Assembly (NCBI GenBank): GCA_024743195.1
Contig: JANSXE010000001.1
Span: 186,001-250,000, forward strand
Direction of reading: 5' to 3'
Length of the DNA: 64,000 bases
Source: Alphaproteobacteria bacterium
GTDB lineage: Bacteria > Pseudomonadota > Alphaproteobacteria > UBA8366 > Aestuariispiraceae
The notes under the pieces are model-generated. The model saw only the letters and a program-made list of their open reading frames with translations, made no database searches and was not told where the DNA came from. The position numbers were made by a program, and so were the translations under genes. Position 1 is the stretch's first letter, and every line of letters begins with the position of its first letter. Shown here one piece after another: positions 28,877 to 36,724 of this stretch.

Positions 28877-30637
28877 CTACGTCTTGTCGAGCCGCAGGCT
28901 GTCGCCGCCTTCGCTGACGGCGTAGAGGCCGTCGGCCTTCTGGCGGCGCAGCAAATCGTCGTCGGCGCGGCGGAACTCCTCGATCACGCGCTCAATGGTT
29001 TCGTCCTTCTCGCCCAGCCGGCGCAGCCCCTCCGCGGCGAGGCGCACCGAGCTCTCGAAGGTGTCCCGCACGAAGAAGTCGGCGTCGGAATCGATCATCT
29101 CCATCGCGTGGATGCGGTCGTGGGCGCGGCCCATGATCTTGATCTGCGGGAAGCGCTTGCGGATTTCCTGGATCGCCAGGAGGCTGGCTTTCTGATTGTC
29201 GATGGTGACGAAGATCATGTCGGCCTCGCCCGCGCCGGCGGCGGCCAGCACGTCGGTGCGCGTCGCGTCGCCGAAATAGACCTTGTGGCCGAAGCGCTTG
29301 GCGGCCTCGATCCGCTTCGGGTCGCCGTCGATGGCGGTGACCGGGATCCCCAGCGCCATGTAGATGCGCGCCACCACCTGCCCCACCCGGCCGAAGCCGA
29401 CGACGATGACGCTGTTGCGCTCGGCCTCGGCGGCGTCCGGCATCTCGCCGCGCTCGTCGGAGGTGAAGAGCCGGCCCGCGATATGGTCGCTCGCCGCGCC
29501 CACCAGCGGGGTCAGCGCCATCGAGACGGTGACGAGCGCCGTCATCATGTTGGCGTCGCCCGGGCTCAGGATCGCGGCGCCGGCCGCGACGGAGAAGAGG
29601 ACGAATCCGAACTCGCCGCCTTGCGGCAGGGTGACCGCGATGCGGGTGGCGTCCTTCGGGCCGGAGCCGAAGACGCGCGAGAGCCCGAAGAGGATGGCGC
29701 CCTTGATCGCCATCAGCGCGATCGCGCCGCCCAGCACGAAGCCCCAATTCGCCAGCACGAGGCGCCAATCGACGGACATGCCGACCGCGATGAAGAACAG
29801 GCCCAGAAGGAGCCCGCGGAACGGGTCGATGTCGGCTTCGAGCTGATGGCGGTATTCGGACTCCGCCAGCATCACGCCGGCGATGAAGGCGCCGAGCGCC
29901 ATCGACATCCCCACCATATGCATCAGAAGCGCCGCCCCGATGACGACCAGCAAGGCGGCGGCGACCGAGATCTCGTCCGATCCGGTGGCGGCGATGATCC
30001 GGAAGACCGGGTTCAGCAGGAACTTGCCCGCCAGCACCAGCAGCACGATGACGCCCAGCGCCTCCAGCGTGGCGATCCAGTCCGGCGCCGCGCCCCCCGA
30101 CCCGACGGCCAGCAACGGCACCAGCGCCAGCAGCGGCACGATCGCCAGATCCTGGAACAGCAGGATCGAGAAGGCGCGGGTTCCATAAGGCGTATTCAGA
30201 TCGCCGCGCTCGCGCAAAAGCTGCACGCCGAAGGCGGTGGAGGAGAGCGCGACCGCGAAGCCGCCGGCCAGCGCCGCGTTCCAGCTCCACCCCAGCCCAT
30301 GCACCCCGATCGCCGCCAGCAGCACGCCGGTGATCATGACCTGCAGCATCCCGAGCCCGAAGATGTCCCGCTTCAGCGACCAGAGCCGGGAGGGCTTCAG
30401 TTCCAACCCGATGACGAAGAGCAGCAGCACGACGCCGAACTCGGCGAAGTTCAGCACGTTCTCCGCATTGTCGATGACCGCGAGGCCGGCCGGCCCCAGC
30501 ACCGCGCCCGCGGCGAGGTATCCCAGGATGGAGCCGAGCTTGAGGCGCTGGAAGATCGGCACCGCGACCACGGCCGCACCCAGGAAGACGGCCGCATTCT
30601 GAACCAGTTCGACGCCCGCCCCCTCCGCCGCCGCCAT
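28877..30637 (-). CDS. kefB: Monovalent cation:proton antiporter-2 (KefB/YbaL-like) with RCK domain
   Basis: 586 aa. The first 385 residues form a CPA2 exchanger with about 12 membrane segments, including GLELKPSRLWSL and the ion-binding LFQDLAIVPLLAL region. A TrkA-N/RCK nucleotide-binding domain follows (NSVIVVGFGRVGQVVARIY). It probably gates potassium efflux in response to NAD(H) or glutathione adducts, like KefB/KefC. The start at 30637 lies three bases after the trmJ stop, so the two genes are probably co-transcribed. Confidence 0.92.
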   Translation of the reverse strand: MAAAEGAGVELVQNAAVFLGAAVVAVPIFQRLKLGSILGYLAAGAVLGPAGLAVIDNAENVLNFAEFGVVLLLFVIGLELKPSRLWSLKRDIFGLGMLQVMITGVLLAAIGVHGLGWSWNAALAGGFAVALSSTAFGVQLLRERGDLNTPYGTRAFSILLFQDLAIVPLLALVPLLAVGSGGAAPDWIATLEALGVIVLLVLAGKFLLNPVFRIIAATGSDEISVAAALLVVIGAALLMHMVGMSMALGAFIAGVMLAESEYRHQLEADIDPFRGLLLGLFFIAVGMSVDWRLVLANWGFVLGGAIALMAIKGAILFGLSRVFGSGPKDATRIAVTLPQGGEFGFVLFSVAAGAAILSPGDANMMTALVTVSMALTPLVGAASDHIAGRLFTSDERGEMPDAAEAERNSVIVVGFGRVGQVVARIYMALGIPVTAIDGDPKRIEAAKRFGHKVYFGDATRTDVLAAAGAGEADMIFVTIDNQKASLLAIQEIRKRFPQIKIMGRAHDRIHAMEMIDSDADFFVRDTFESSVRLAAEGLRRLGEKDETIERVIEEFRRADDDLLRRQKADGLYAVSEGGDSLRLDKT

Positions 30638-30640
30638 GGC

Positions 30641-31522
30641 TCAGCCTTCCTCCGCCGTCTTGACCGGGGCCGTCTTGACCGGGGCCGTCTTGACCGGGAC
30701 CGTCTTGACCGGGGCCGCCTTGGCGGTCGGCGCCTTGCCGGCCCGGCGCTCGCCGGCCTTGCGGGCGGCGACCATGATCCCGTGCAGGGTCGCGACCTCC
30801 TGCTCCGTCGGCCGGGCGCGCTGGAACAGAGTGCGGATGTTGCGCAGCACGGTCGGGCGCATCGGGGCGGAGCGGAAGAAGCCGCCCTCGTCCAGCAGCG
30901 CCGCCAGCCGGTCGATGAAATTGTCCAGGCTCTCCTTGCGCGCGACGTCGGAGAGGTTGGTCTCCAGCCGCTCCGCCGGCGTCGGATCGCCGGCCGCGAA
31001 CCACTCGTAGGCGACCAGCAGCACCGCCTGGGCCAGGTTCAGCGAGGTGAAGCCAGGGTTGAGCGGCGCGGTGATGATCGTATCGGCGAGGCTGACATCC
31101 TCGTTGGCGAGACCGGAGCGCTCGCCGCCGAACAGGACGCCCGTGCGCGGCTCGCCGGCCGCGGCCTCGCGGCGCATCTCCGCCGCCGCCGCGCGCGGCG
31201 TCAGCACGCGCGCCACCATCTCGCGCGGGCGCGCCGTCGTGGCGTAGACGCGCGTCAGGTCGGCGACGGCGTCGGCCGTGGTCTCATAGACCCGCACGCC
31301 GTCGATCACCTGATAGGCGCCCGAGCAGGTCTCGCGCGCCTTCTCGCTCGGCCAGCCGTCGCGGGGGCGCACGAGGCGCATCTCGCTCAGCCCGCAATTC
31401 AGCATGGCGCGCGCCGCCATGCCGATATTCTCCCCCATCTGCGGGGCGACCAGCACCACGACCGGCGGACGGCCGGGCGCGTCGTCGGGGGACGCCGTCG
31501 GGTTGGACGAAACATCGGTCAT
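30641..31522 (-). CDS. trmJ: tRNA (cytidine/uridine-2'-O-)-methyltransferase TrmJ
   Basis: 293 aa SPOUT-class enzyme that methylates the ribose at position 32 of tRNA with S-adenosylmethionine. It has the motifs VVVLVAPQMGENIGMAARAM, LFGGERSGLANEDVSLAD and FTSLNLAQAVLLVAYE, which form the trefoil knot. The last 30 residues are an unusual KTAPV repeat coded by four 15-bp units (30656-30715), absent from typical TrmJ. kefB follows after three bases. Confidence 0.9.
   Translation of the reverse strand: MTDVSSNPTASPDDAPGRPPVVVLVAPQMGENIGMAARAMLNCGLSEMRLVRPRDGWPSEKARETCSGAYQVIDGVRVYETTADAVADLTRVYATTARPREMVARVLTPRAAAAEMRREAAAGEPRTGVLFGGERSGLANEDVSLADTIITAPLNPGFTSLNLAQAVLLVAYEWFAAGDPTPAERLETNLSDVARKESLDNFIDRLAALLDEGGFFRSAPMRPTVLRNIRTLFQRARPTEQEVATLHGIMVAARKAGERRAGKAPTAKAAPVKTVPVKTAPVKTAPVKTAEEG
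30656..30715. repeat. 15-bp tandem repeat, four units, inside trmJ 3' end
   Basis: CGTCTTGACCGGGGC occurs four times in a row with one change (GGGAC in unit 3). It codes for a KTAPV-type basic tail and keeps the frame. Confidence 0.9.
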
Positions 31523-31591
31523 CGGCGCGGACGATCCTTTGCGGTGCGGTGCGGTCTTCCTGCGAGCGGTTGTAGCCGAGGCCGCGCGCGA

Positions 31592-31620
31592 TTGCCAACA
31601 ACGCCGCCGCCGCCTAGAAC
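31592..31620 (+). promoter_or_regulatory. mtnP promoter candidate
   Basis: TTGCCA, a 17-bp spacer, then TAGAAC, 40 bases before the mtnP ATG. Confidence 0.5.
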
Positions 31621-31660
31621 CGAATCGGCTTCACATGACGCGGACCCTGGGGGTGTAAAG

Positions 31661-32533
31661 ATGGCGGACTTGGTGCTCGGCGTGATCGGCGGCAGCGGCG
31701 TCTACGACATCGACGGTCTGGAGGGCGGTGAGTGGCGGACGGTCGAAACCCCTTGGGGCGACCCGTCGGACGCGATCCTCTGCGGGACGCTGGAGGGGCT
31801 GCCGGTGCGCTTCCTGCCGCGGCACGGGCGCGGCCACGTCCAGTCGCCCGGCAGCATCAACTACCGCGCCAACATCGACGCCCTGAAGCGGCTCGGCTGC
31901 ACGGACGTCCTGTCAGTCTCGGCCTGCGGGTCGCTCAAGGAAGACCTGCCGCCCGGCCATTTCGTGATCGTCGACCAGTTCATCGACCGCACCTTCGCGC
32001 GCGAGAAGAGCTTCTTCGGACCCGGTTGCGTCGCGCACGTCTCGATGGCGCACCCGGTCTCGCGCTGGCTCGGCGAGCGCTGCGAGGAGGCGCTGGACGG
32101 CCTGCAGATCCCCTTCCAGCGCGGCGGGACCTATCTGGTGATGGAAGGGCCGCAATTCTCGACCCAGGCGGAGAGCGAACTCTACAGGAGCTGGGGCTGC
32201 GACGTGATCGGCATGACCAACATGCCGGAGGCCAAGCTCGCCCGCGAGGCGGAGCTGCGCTACGCCACCGTCGCCATGGTCACGGACTATGACTGCTGGC
32301 ATCCGGACCACGACCACGTCGACGTCGCCATGGTGATCAAGACCCTGATGGAAAACGCCGACAAGGCGCGCGCCCTGGTCAAACGCATGGCCCATCTGCT
32401 GGCCCGGCCGAACGCGCCGGACGACGGCTGCGATTCGGCGCTCGACGACGCGCTCATCACCCACCCGGACAAGCGCGATCCGGCGATGCTGGCCAAGCTG
32501 GACGCGGTCGCCGGCCGCGTGCTCCGGGACTGA
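31661..32533 (+). CDS. mtnP: S-methyl-5'-thioadenosine phosphorylase
   Basis: 290 aa from ATG 31661, with GGGGGTG upstream. A much longer open frame begins at 29108 but is antisense to kefB and trmJ and is not used. The enzyme splits MTA with phosphate to adenine and 5-methylthioribose-1-phosphate. It has GVIGGSGVYDI, RHGRGHVQSPGSINYRAN (phosphate site), MEGPQFSTQAESELYRSWG and MTNMPEAKLAREAE. The Met-Thr-Asn-Met-Pro motif is typical of MTA-type rather than purine-nucleoside phosphorylases. mtnA ends 12 bases away on the opposite strand. Confidence 0.95.
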   Translation: MADLVLGVIGGSGVYDIDGLEGGEWRTVETPWGDPSDAILCGTLEGLPVRFLPRHGRGHVQSPGSINYRANIDALKRLGCTDVLSVSACGSLKEDLPPGHFVIVDQFIDRTFAREKSFFGPGCVAHVSMAHPVSRWLGERCEEALDGLQIPFQRGGTYLVMEGPQFSTQAESELYRSWGCDVIGMTNMPEAKLAREAELRYATVAMVTDYDCWHPDHDHVDVAMVIKTLMENADKARALVKRMAHLLARPNAPDDGCDSALDDALITHPDKRDPAMLAKLDAVAGRVLRD

Positions 32534-32545
32534 CTAGAGCAGGCC

Positions 32546-33634
32546 TCACCGCTCGAAGAGCGCCGCCAACCCCTCCTTGGAGGCCTCGGCCACGCCGCGT
32601 TCGGTGATCAGGCCGGTGACGAGGCGCGCGGGCGTCACGTCGAAGGCGTCGTTGCGCACGGCGACGCCTTCAGGCGCGATGTCGACCTCGACCACTTGGC
32701 CGTCGGCGGCGCGGCCGGCGATGCGGGTCAGCTCCTCCCCGCCGCGCTGTTCGATCGGGATTTCGGCCACCCCGTCCTCGACCGTCCAGTCGATGGTGGT
32801 CGACGGCAGCGCGACGTAAAAGGGCACGCCGTTGTCCTCGGCCGCCAGCGCCTTCAGATAGGTGCCGATCTTATTGCAGACGTCGCCGCGCGCCGTGGTG
32901 CGGTCGGTGCCGGTGATGCAGAGATCGACCAGCCCATGCTGCATCAGATGGCCGCCGACATTGTCGGCGATCAGCGTGTGCGGCACGCCGTGGCGGCCCA
33001 GTTCCCAGGCGGTGAGCGAGGCGCCCTGGTTGCGCGGGCGCGTCTCGTCGACCCAGACATGGACGGGAACGCCCTTTTCATAGGCCATGTAGATCGGCGC
33101 GGTCGCCGTGCCCCAATCGACGGTGGCGAGCCAGCCGGCGTTACAATGGGTCAGGATGTTGACGGGCTCGCCTGCGGGCTTGGTCACCGCGATCGCCTCG
33201 ATCAGCGGCAGGCCGTTGCGGCCGATGGCTTTCGAGATCTCGACATCCTCGTCGCAGATTTCGGCCGCGCGCGCCCAAGCGAGCGCGGCGCGCTCTCCCT
33301 CCGCGCGGTTGTCGAGGAGCGCGCGCATCTGGTCGAGCGCCCAGCGGAGATTCACCGCCGTCGGCCGCGTCCGGTAGAGCCGGTCGTAGGCCCGCGCCAG
33401 ACCGGCGTCCGACGGGTCCTCGCTCGCCGCCAACGCCATGCCGTAGGCGGCGGTCGCCCCGATCAGCGGCGCGCCGCGCACCAGCATGTCGGAAATCGCG
33501 CGCGCCGCGTCTTCCAGGCTCGCCAGCGTCACCGTCTCGAACCGATGCGGAAGCTTGGTCTGGTCGATGATCCCGACCGACCGGCCCGGCGTCTCGACCC
33601 AGATGGTGCGGTAGGGAGTTCCGTCGATTTCCAT
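32546..33634 (-). CDS. mtnA: S-methyl-5-thioribose-1-phosphate isomerase
   Basis: 362 aa eIF2B-alpha-like isomerase that converts methylthioribose-1-phosphate to methylthioribulose-1-phosphate. It has [15 protein letters not shown], the Cys in [18 protein letters not shown] and the catalytic Asp in [19 protein letters not shown]. The gene starts 12 bases after the vapC stop and is thus the last gene of a minus-strand run. It acts directly after MtnP, which is coded tail-to-tail with it. Confidence 0.95.
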   Translation of the reverse strand: MEIDGTPYRTIWVETPGRSVGIIDQTKLPHRFETVTLASLEDAARAISDMLVRGAPLIGATAAYGMALAASEDPSDAGLARAYDRLYRTRPTAVNLRWALDQMRALLDNRAEGERAALAWARAAEICDEDVEISKAIGRNGLPLIEAIAVTKPAGEPVNILTHCNAGWLATVDWGTATAPIYMAYEKGVPVHVWVDETRPRNQGASLTAWELGRHGVPHTLIADNVGGHLMQHGLVDLCITGTDRTTARGDVCNKIGTYLKALAAEDNGVPFYVALPSTTIDWTVEDGVAEIPIEQRGGEELTRIAGRAADGQVVEVDIAPEGVAVRNDAFDVTPARLVTGLITERGVAEASKEGLAALFER

Positions 33635-33646
33635 AGGCCCCTCTCC

Positions 33647-34069
33647 TTACGGCCTGAACGCTTCGACCACCGGCGCCGGCGTGAGGCCGACTTCGCCGAA
33701 CCGCGCCGGATCGACCCGCCACGCGCGGTCGCCCGTAAGGACCGGCGCATTCAGGGCGCTTGCGAGAACGAGACAACACCGATCCGCGAGAGAAAGCGGC
33801 GGACGAACGGCGAGGCGCGCAAGCGCGCCGACCCGCTCGGCGAAGCGTTCATCGAAGGGAACGCTCTCCACCCCCATTTCGGCGCAAAGCGCGACGGCCG
33901 ACGCCGGAGAACGACCGGCTCTGGCGAGCACGCCCGCAAGCTCTGCAAGATTGACCACCGAGAGGAAAAGCGCAGACGCCCGAAGCATTCGGCCGATCGC
34001 GGCGTCGGCCCCGATTTCATCCTCGATGATCGCAATCAAGACGGACGTATCCAAGACCAGCGCCGTCAC
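33647..34069 (-). CDS. vapC: PIN-domain RNase toxin, VapC/FitB-like
   Basis: 140 aa with the four acidic residues of a PIN nuclease: Asp7 (LVLDTSVLI), Glu43 (VVNLAELAG), Asp96 (LSLADRCCL) and Asp114 (VLTGDRAW). VapC toxins cut tRNA or rRNA when the antitoxin is degraded. The ATG overlaps the antitoxin stop by four bases (ATGA), so translation is coupled. The unusual point is its location between an aldolase gene and mtnA. Confidence 0.9.
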   Translation of the reverse strand: MTALVLDTSVLIAIIEDEIGADAAIGRMLRASALFLSVVNLAELAGVLARAGRSPASAVALCAEMGVESVPFDERFAERVGALARLAVRPPLSLADRCCLVLASALNAPVLTGDRAWRVDPARFGEVGLTPAPVVEAFRP

Positions 34070-34353
34070 TCTTTCGACATCCCGTGCGCGTCGCGCCGCT
34101 CTTCTTCACGCATCGCCTTCAAGGTTTCCATGAGATCGGTCGGACGATCCTCACCGAACAGCCGATCCAGACGGGCCCGCACTTCACGTACAGTTCGCGG
34201 CCGGGAAGGGCGCGCTTCAGCCGTCGCCGGCTCAATCAGCAAGTCAAGCCGCGCCCGCACGAAGCCTTCCATGCTCTCGCCGGCTTCGGCCGCGCGGATG
34301 CGCAAACGGGCGTAGAGATCCTCGGGGATGTTGCGGACGTTCAGCGTCGCCAT
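34066..34353 (-). CDS. vapB: Ribbon-helix-helix antitoxin, VapB/FitA-like
   Basis: 95 aa from ATG 34353 with AAGGAGGG upstream (an open frame extends to 34836 in antisense to the aldolase gene and is not used). The first 40 residues are an RHH DNA-binding fold of FitA type (MATLNVRNIPEDLYARLRIR). The tail, with DRLFGEDRPTDLMETLK, should wrap the PIN toxin. A near-palindromic operator lies just upstream at 34374-34397. Confidence 0.88.
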   Translation of the reverse strand: MATLNVRNIPEDLYARLRIRAAEAGESMEGFVRARLDLLIEPATAEARPSRPRTVREVRARLDRLFGEDRPTDLMETLKAMREEERRDAHGMSKE

Positions 34354-34373
34354 GGCGCAGCCCTCCTTGACAT

Positions 34374-34397
34374 GGGGACGATGATAGCATTGTCCCC
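34374..34397. promoter_or_regulatory. Probable vapBC operator and -10 region
   Basis: GGGGAC and GTCCCC flank an ATG-ATAG-CAT core, forming a 24-bp near-palindrome 20 bases upstream of vapB. On the minus strand the core holds TATCAT, a good -10. Binding of the RHH antitoxin here would block transcription. Confidence 0.65.
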
Positions 34398-34406
34398 AAT
34401 CGGACG

Positions 34407-35075
34407 CTATCGCCGCGCGGGCTGTTCGCCGTAGGCCTTGAAGAGCTCCAGCACCTCGGCCATCTCGGCCTCGCTGAGCAGGACGGGCTCGCCCAGTTGG
34501 CGGGCCGCGCAAAATTGCCGCGCCAGCGTCTCCACCTCGACGGCGAGCGCCAGCGCCTTCCGCGCCGTCACCTCGAAGCAGATCATCCCGTGATTGGCGA
34601 GCAGGCAGGCCTTCCGGCCGTCGAGCGCCGCCAGCATATGGTCGGACAACGCCTGCGTTCCGAAGGTCTCGTAATCGGCGCAGCGGATGTCCGGCCCGCC
34701 CGCGACGGCGACCATGTAGTGGAAGGCGGGAATCCCCTCCCGGCGGCAGGCGAGCGCCGTGCAATGGATCGAATGGGTGTGGACGACCGCCCCGGCCTCC
34801 GGGCGCGCCGCATAGATGTCGCGGTGCATGCGCCATTCGCTCGACGGCTTCAGCGGCCCGGCGCTCGCCCCGTCCGCGATCGCGACCCGCACCATGTCGG
34901 CGGGCGCGAGGTCGTCATAGGGAACCCCCGACGGCGTGATCAGAAAGCCCGTTCCGGCCGCATCGCGCACCGAGACGTTGCCGGAGGTTCCCTGGTTGAT
35001 GCCGGCGGCGTTCATCGCCCGCGCGGTCTCCAGGACCTGGCGGGCGCGCTCGGCGTCGGAGGCGCCGGCCGTCAC
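34407..35075 (-). CDS. Class II aldolase, probable 5-methylthioribulose-1-phosphate aldolase (Ald2-like)
   Basis: 222 aa. The zinc ligands are His99 and His101 (VVHTHSIH) and His163 (LLANHGM), with Glu80 (KPSSEWRMH) as catalytic acid/base: the L-fuculose-1-phosphate aldolase family. Adjacent mtnA and mtnP supply methylthioribulose-1-phosphate. In Rhodospirillum rubrum and some E. coli a protein of this type (Ald2) splits that compound to DHAP and an aldehyde (the DHAP shunt). MtnB dehydratase, also in this superfamily, is the main alternative, but no mtnC/D/W genes are seen here. The start overlaps the cimA stop (ATGA). Confidence 0.82.
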   Translation of the reverse strand: MTAGASDAERARQVLETARAMNAAGINQGTSGNVSVRDAAGTGFLITPSGVPYDDLAPADMVRVAIADGASAGPLKPSSEWRMHRDIYAARPEAGAVVHTHSIHCTALACRREGIPAFHYMVAVAGGPDIRCADYETFGTQALSDHMLAALDGRKACLLANHGMICFEVTARKALALAVEVETLARQFCAARQLGEPVLLSEAEMAEVLELFKAYGEQPARR

Positions 35076-36670
35076 GCCGCCCCCCCGGCTGCAGTCCGGA
35101 AGATCTTGTAGGCGTAGGCGTCGTACAGCGCGATCACGGAGGCGTCGATGATGTTCGCCGACACGCCGACCGTGGACCAGCGCACGCCGCCCTGGTCCTG
35201 GCTTTCGATGGTGACGCGGGTGACGGCGTCGGTGCCGGTGCCGTCCGCCGCCGGCGGCATGATGCGCACCTTGTAATCCACCAGATGCATGGCGCGCAGG
35301 CAGGGATAGGCGCCGGTCAGCGCATCGCGCAGCGCGGTGTCGAGGGCGTTCACCGGACCGTTCCCGTTGGCGACGCGCATCACCTGCTCGCCGGCGACCT
35401 CGATCATCACGGTCGCCTCGGACTCGGTGACGAGCGCGCCGATGGCGTTGCGCCGGCGCTCGTCGATCACGCGGAAGCGGATCAGGTCGAAATAGTCGGG
35501 CGCCTCGCCCAGCGCGCGCCGCGCGAGGAGTTCGAAAGAGGCTTCCGCCCCGTCATAGGCGTAGCCTTTGTACTCCTGCTCCTTGACCCGCTCCAGCAGG
35601 CGGCGCAGCGCCGGCTCCTCCATCTCGACGCCGATCTCGTTCAGCATGGCGACGACGTTGGAGCGCCCGGCCTGGTCGGAGACGACGATGTGGCGGCGGT
35701 TCCCGACGGACGCGGGCTCGATATGCTCGTAGGTCTTCGGATCCTTCGCGACGGCGGAGACGTGCAAGCCCCCCTTATGCGCGAAGGCCGCGTCGCCGAC
35801 ATAGGCCTGATGCCGGTTGGGCGCGCGGTTGAGCCGCTCGTCCAACAGGCGCGAGACGGCGGTGAGACGCGTCAGCGCCGCCGCGTCGATCCCGCAGTCC
35901 ATCCCCATCTTGAGCACCAACGAGGGGATCACCGCCATCATGTTGGCGTTGCCGCAGCGCTCCCCAAGCCCGTTGATCGTGCCCTGGACGTGGCGCGCGC
36001 CGGCGCGCACGGCGGCCAGCGTGTTGGCGACGGCGTTCTCGGTGTCGTTGTGGGCGTGGATTCCCAGGCGCTCGCCGGGGATGTGCGCCGTCACCTCGCC
36101 GACGATGCGCGCCACCTCGTGCGGCAAGGTCCCGCCATTTGTGTCGCACAGCACGATCCAGCGGGCGCCGGCTTCGTAGGCCGCCCGGAGGCAGGCCAGC
36201 GCATAGTCGCGGTTCGCCTTCCAGCCGTCGAAGAAATGCTCCGCGTCGTAGAGCGCCTCGCCCTTGCGTTCGGCCGCCAGCGCGATCGAGTCGCGGACCA
36301 TGGCGATATTCTCCTCGCGCGGGATCTCCAACGCCACGTCGACCTGATAGTCCCAACTCTTGCCGACGAGGCAGGCGGCGTCGGCCTTGGAGGAGAGGAT
36401 GGGCGCGAGGCCCGGATCGTTCTCCGCCGAGCGGCCCGGCCGGCGCGTCATGCCGAAGGCGACCAGCTTGGCGTGCGACAGCGTGGGCGGCGCCTGGAAG
36501 AAGGCGTCGTCCGTCGGGTTGGCGCCGGGCCAGCCGCCCTCGATATAGTCGACGCCGAGGTCGTCCAACGCCTCGGCGATCGCCGCCTTGTCGGCGACGG
36601 AGAAGTCGACCCCTTGCGTCTGCGCCCCGTCGCGCAGCGTCGTGTCGAACAGATAGACGCGATCGGCCAT
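35072..36670 (-). CDS. cimA: Citramalate synthase
   Basis: 532 aa of the alpha-isopropylmalate synthase superfamily. It has the opening YLFDTTLRDGAQTQGVDFS, the metal-binding HAHNDTENAVANT and NGLGERCGNANM, and a C-terminal LeuA-type regulatory domain. The QTQGVDF variant after the RDG motif marks the CimA group, which condenses pyruvate and acetyl-CoA to citramalate for threonine-independent isoleucine synthesis. It overlaps the aldolase start by four bases, which suggests coupled translation. Confidence 0.92.
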   Translation of the reverse strand: MADRVYLFDTTLRDGAQTQGVDFSVADKAAIAEALDDLGVDYIEGGWPGANPTDDAFFQAPPTLSHAKLVAFGMTRRPGRSAENDPGLAPILSSKADAACLVGKSWDYQVDVALEIPREENIAMVRDSIALAAERKGEALYDAEHFFDGWKANRDYALACLRAAYEAGARWIVLCDTNGGTLPHEVARIVGEVTAHIPGERLGIHAHNDTENAVANTLAAVRAGARHVQGTINGLGERCGNANMMAVIPSLVLKMGMDCGIDAAALTRLTAVSRLLDERLNRAPNRHQAYVGDAAFAHKGGLHVSAVAKDPKTYEHIEPASVGNRRHIVVSDQAGRSNVVAMLNEIGVEMEEPALRRLLERVKEQEYKGYAYDGAEASFELLARRALGEAPDYFDLIRFRVIDERRRNAIGALVTESEATVMIEVAGEQVMRVANGNGPVNALDTALRDALTGAYPCLRAMHLVDYKVRIMPPAADGTGTDAVTRVTIESQDQGGVRWSTVGVSANIIDASVIALYDAYAYKIFRTAAGGAA

Positions 36671-36724
36671 GCCGCTTCACTCGCTACAACCGCCCTGCCC
36701 CTTCATGGGGGGAGGCTCAATGCG

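Noticed and set aside
29108-31660. An 850-residue in-frame extension upstream of mtnP
   Set aside because: It is antisense to kefB and trmJ. MtnP begins at 31661 with a ribosome-binding site and the usual N-terminus.
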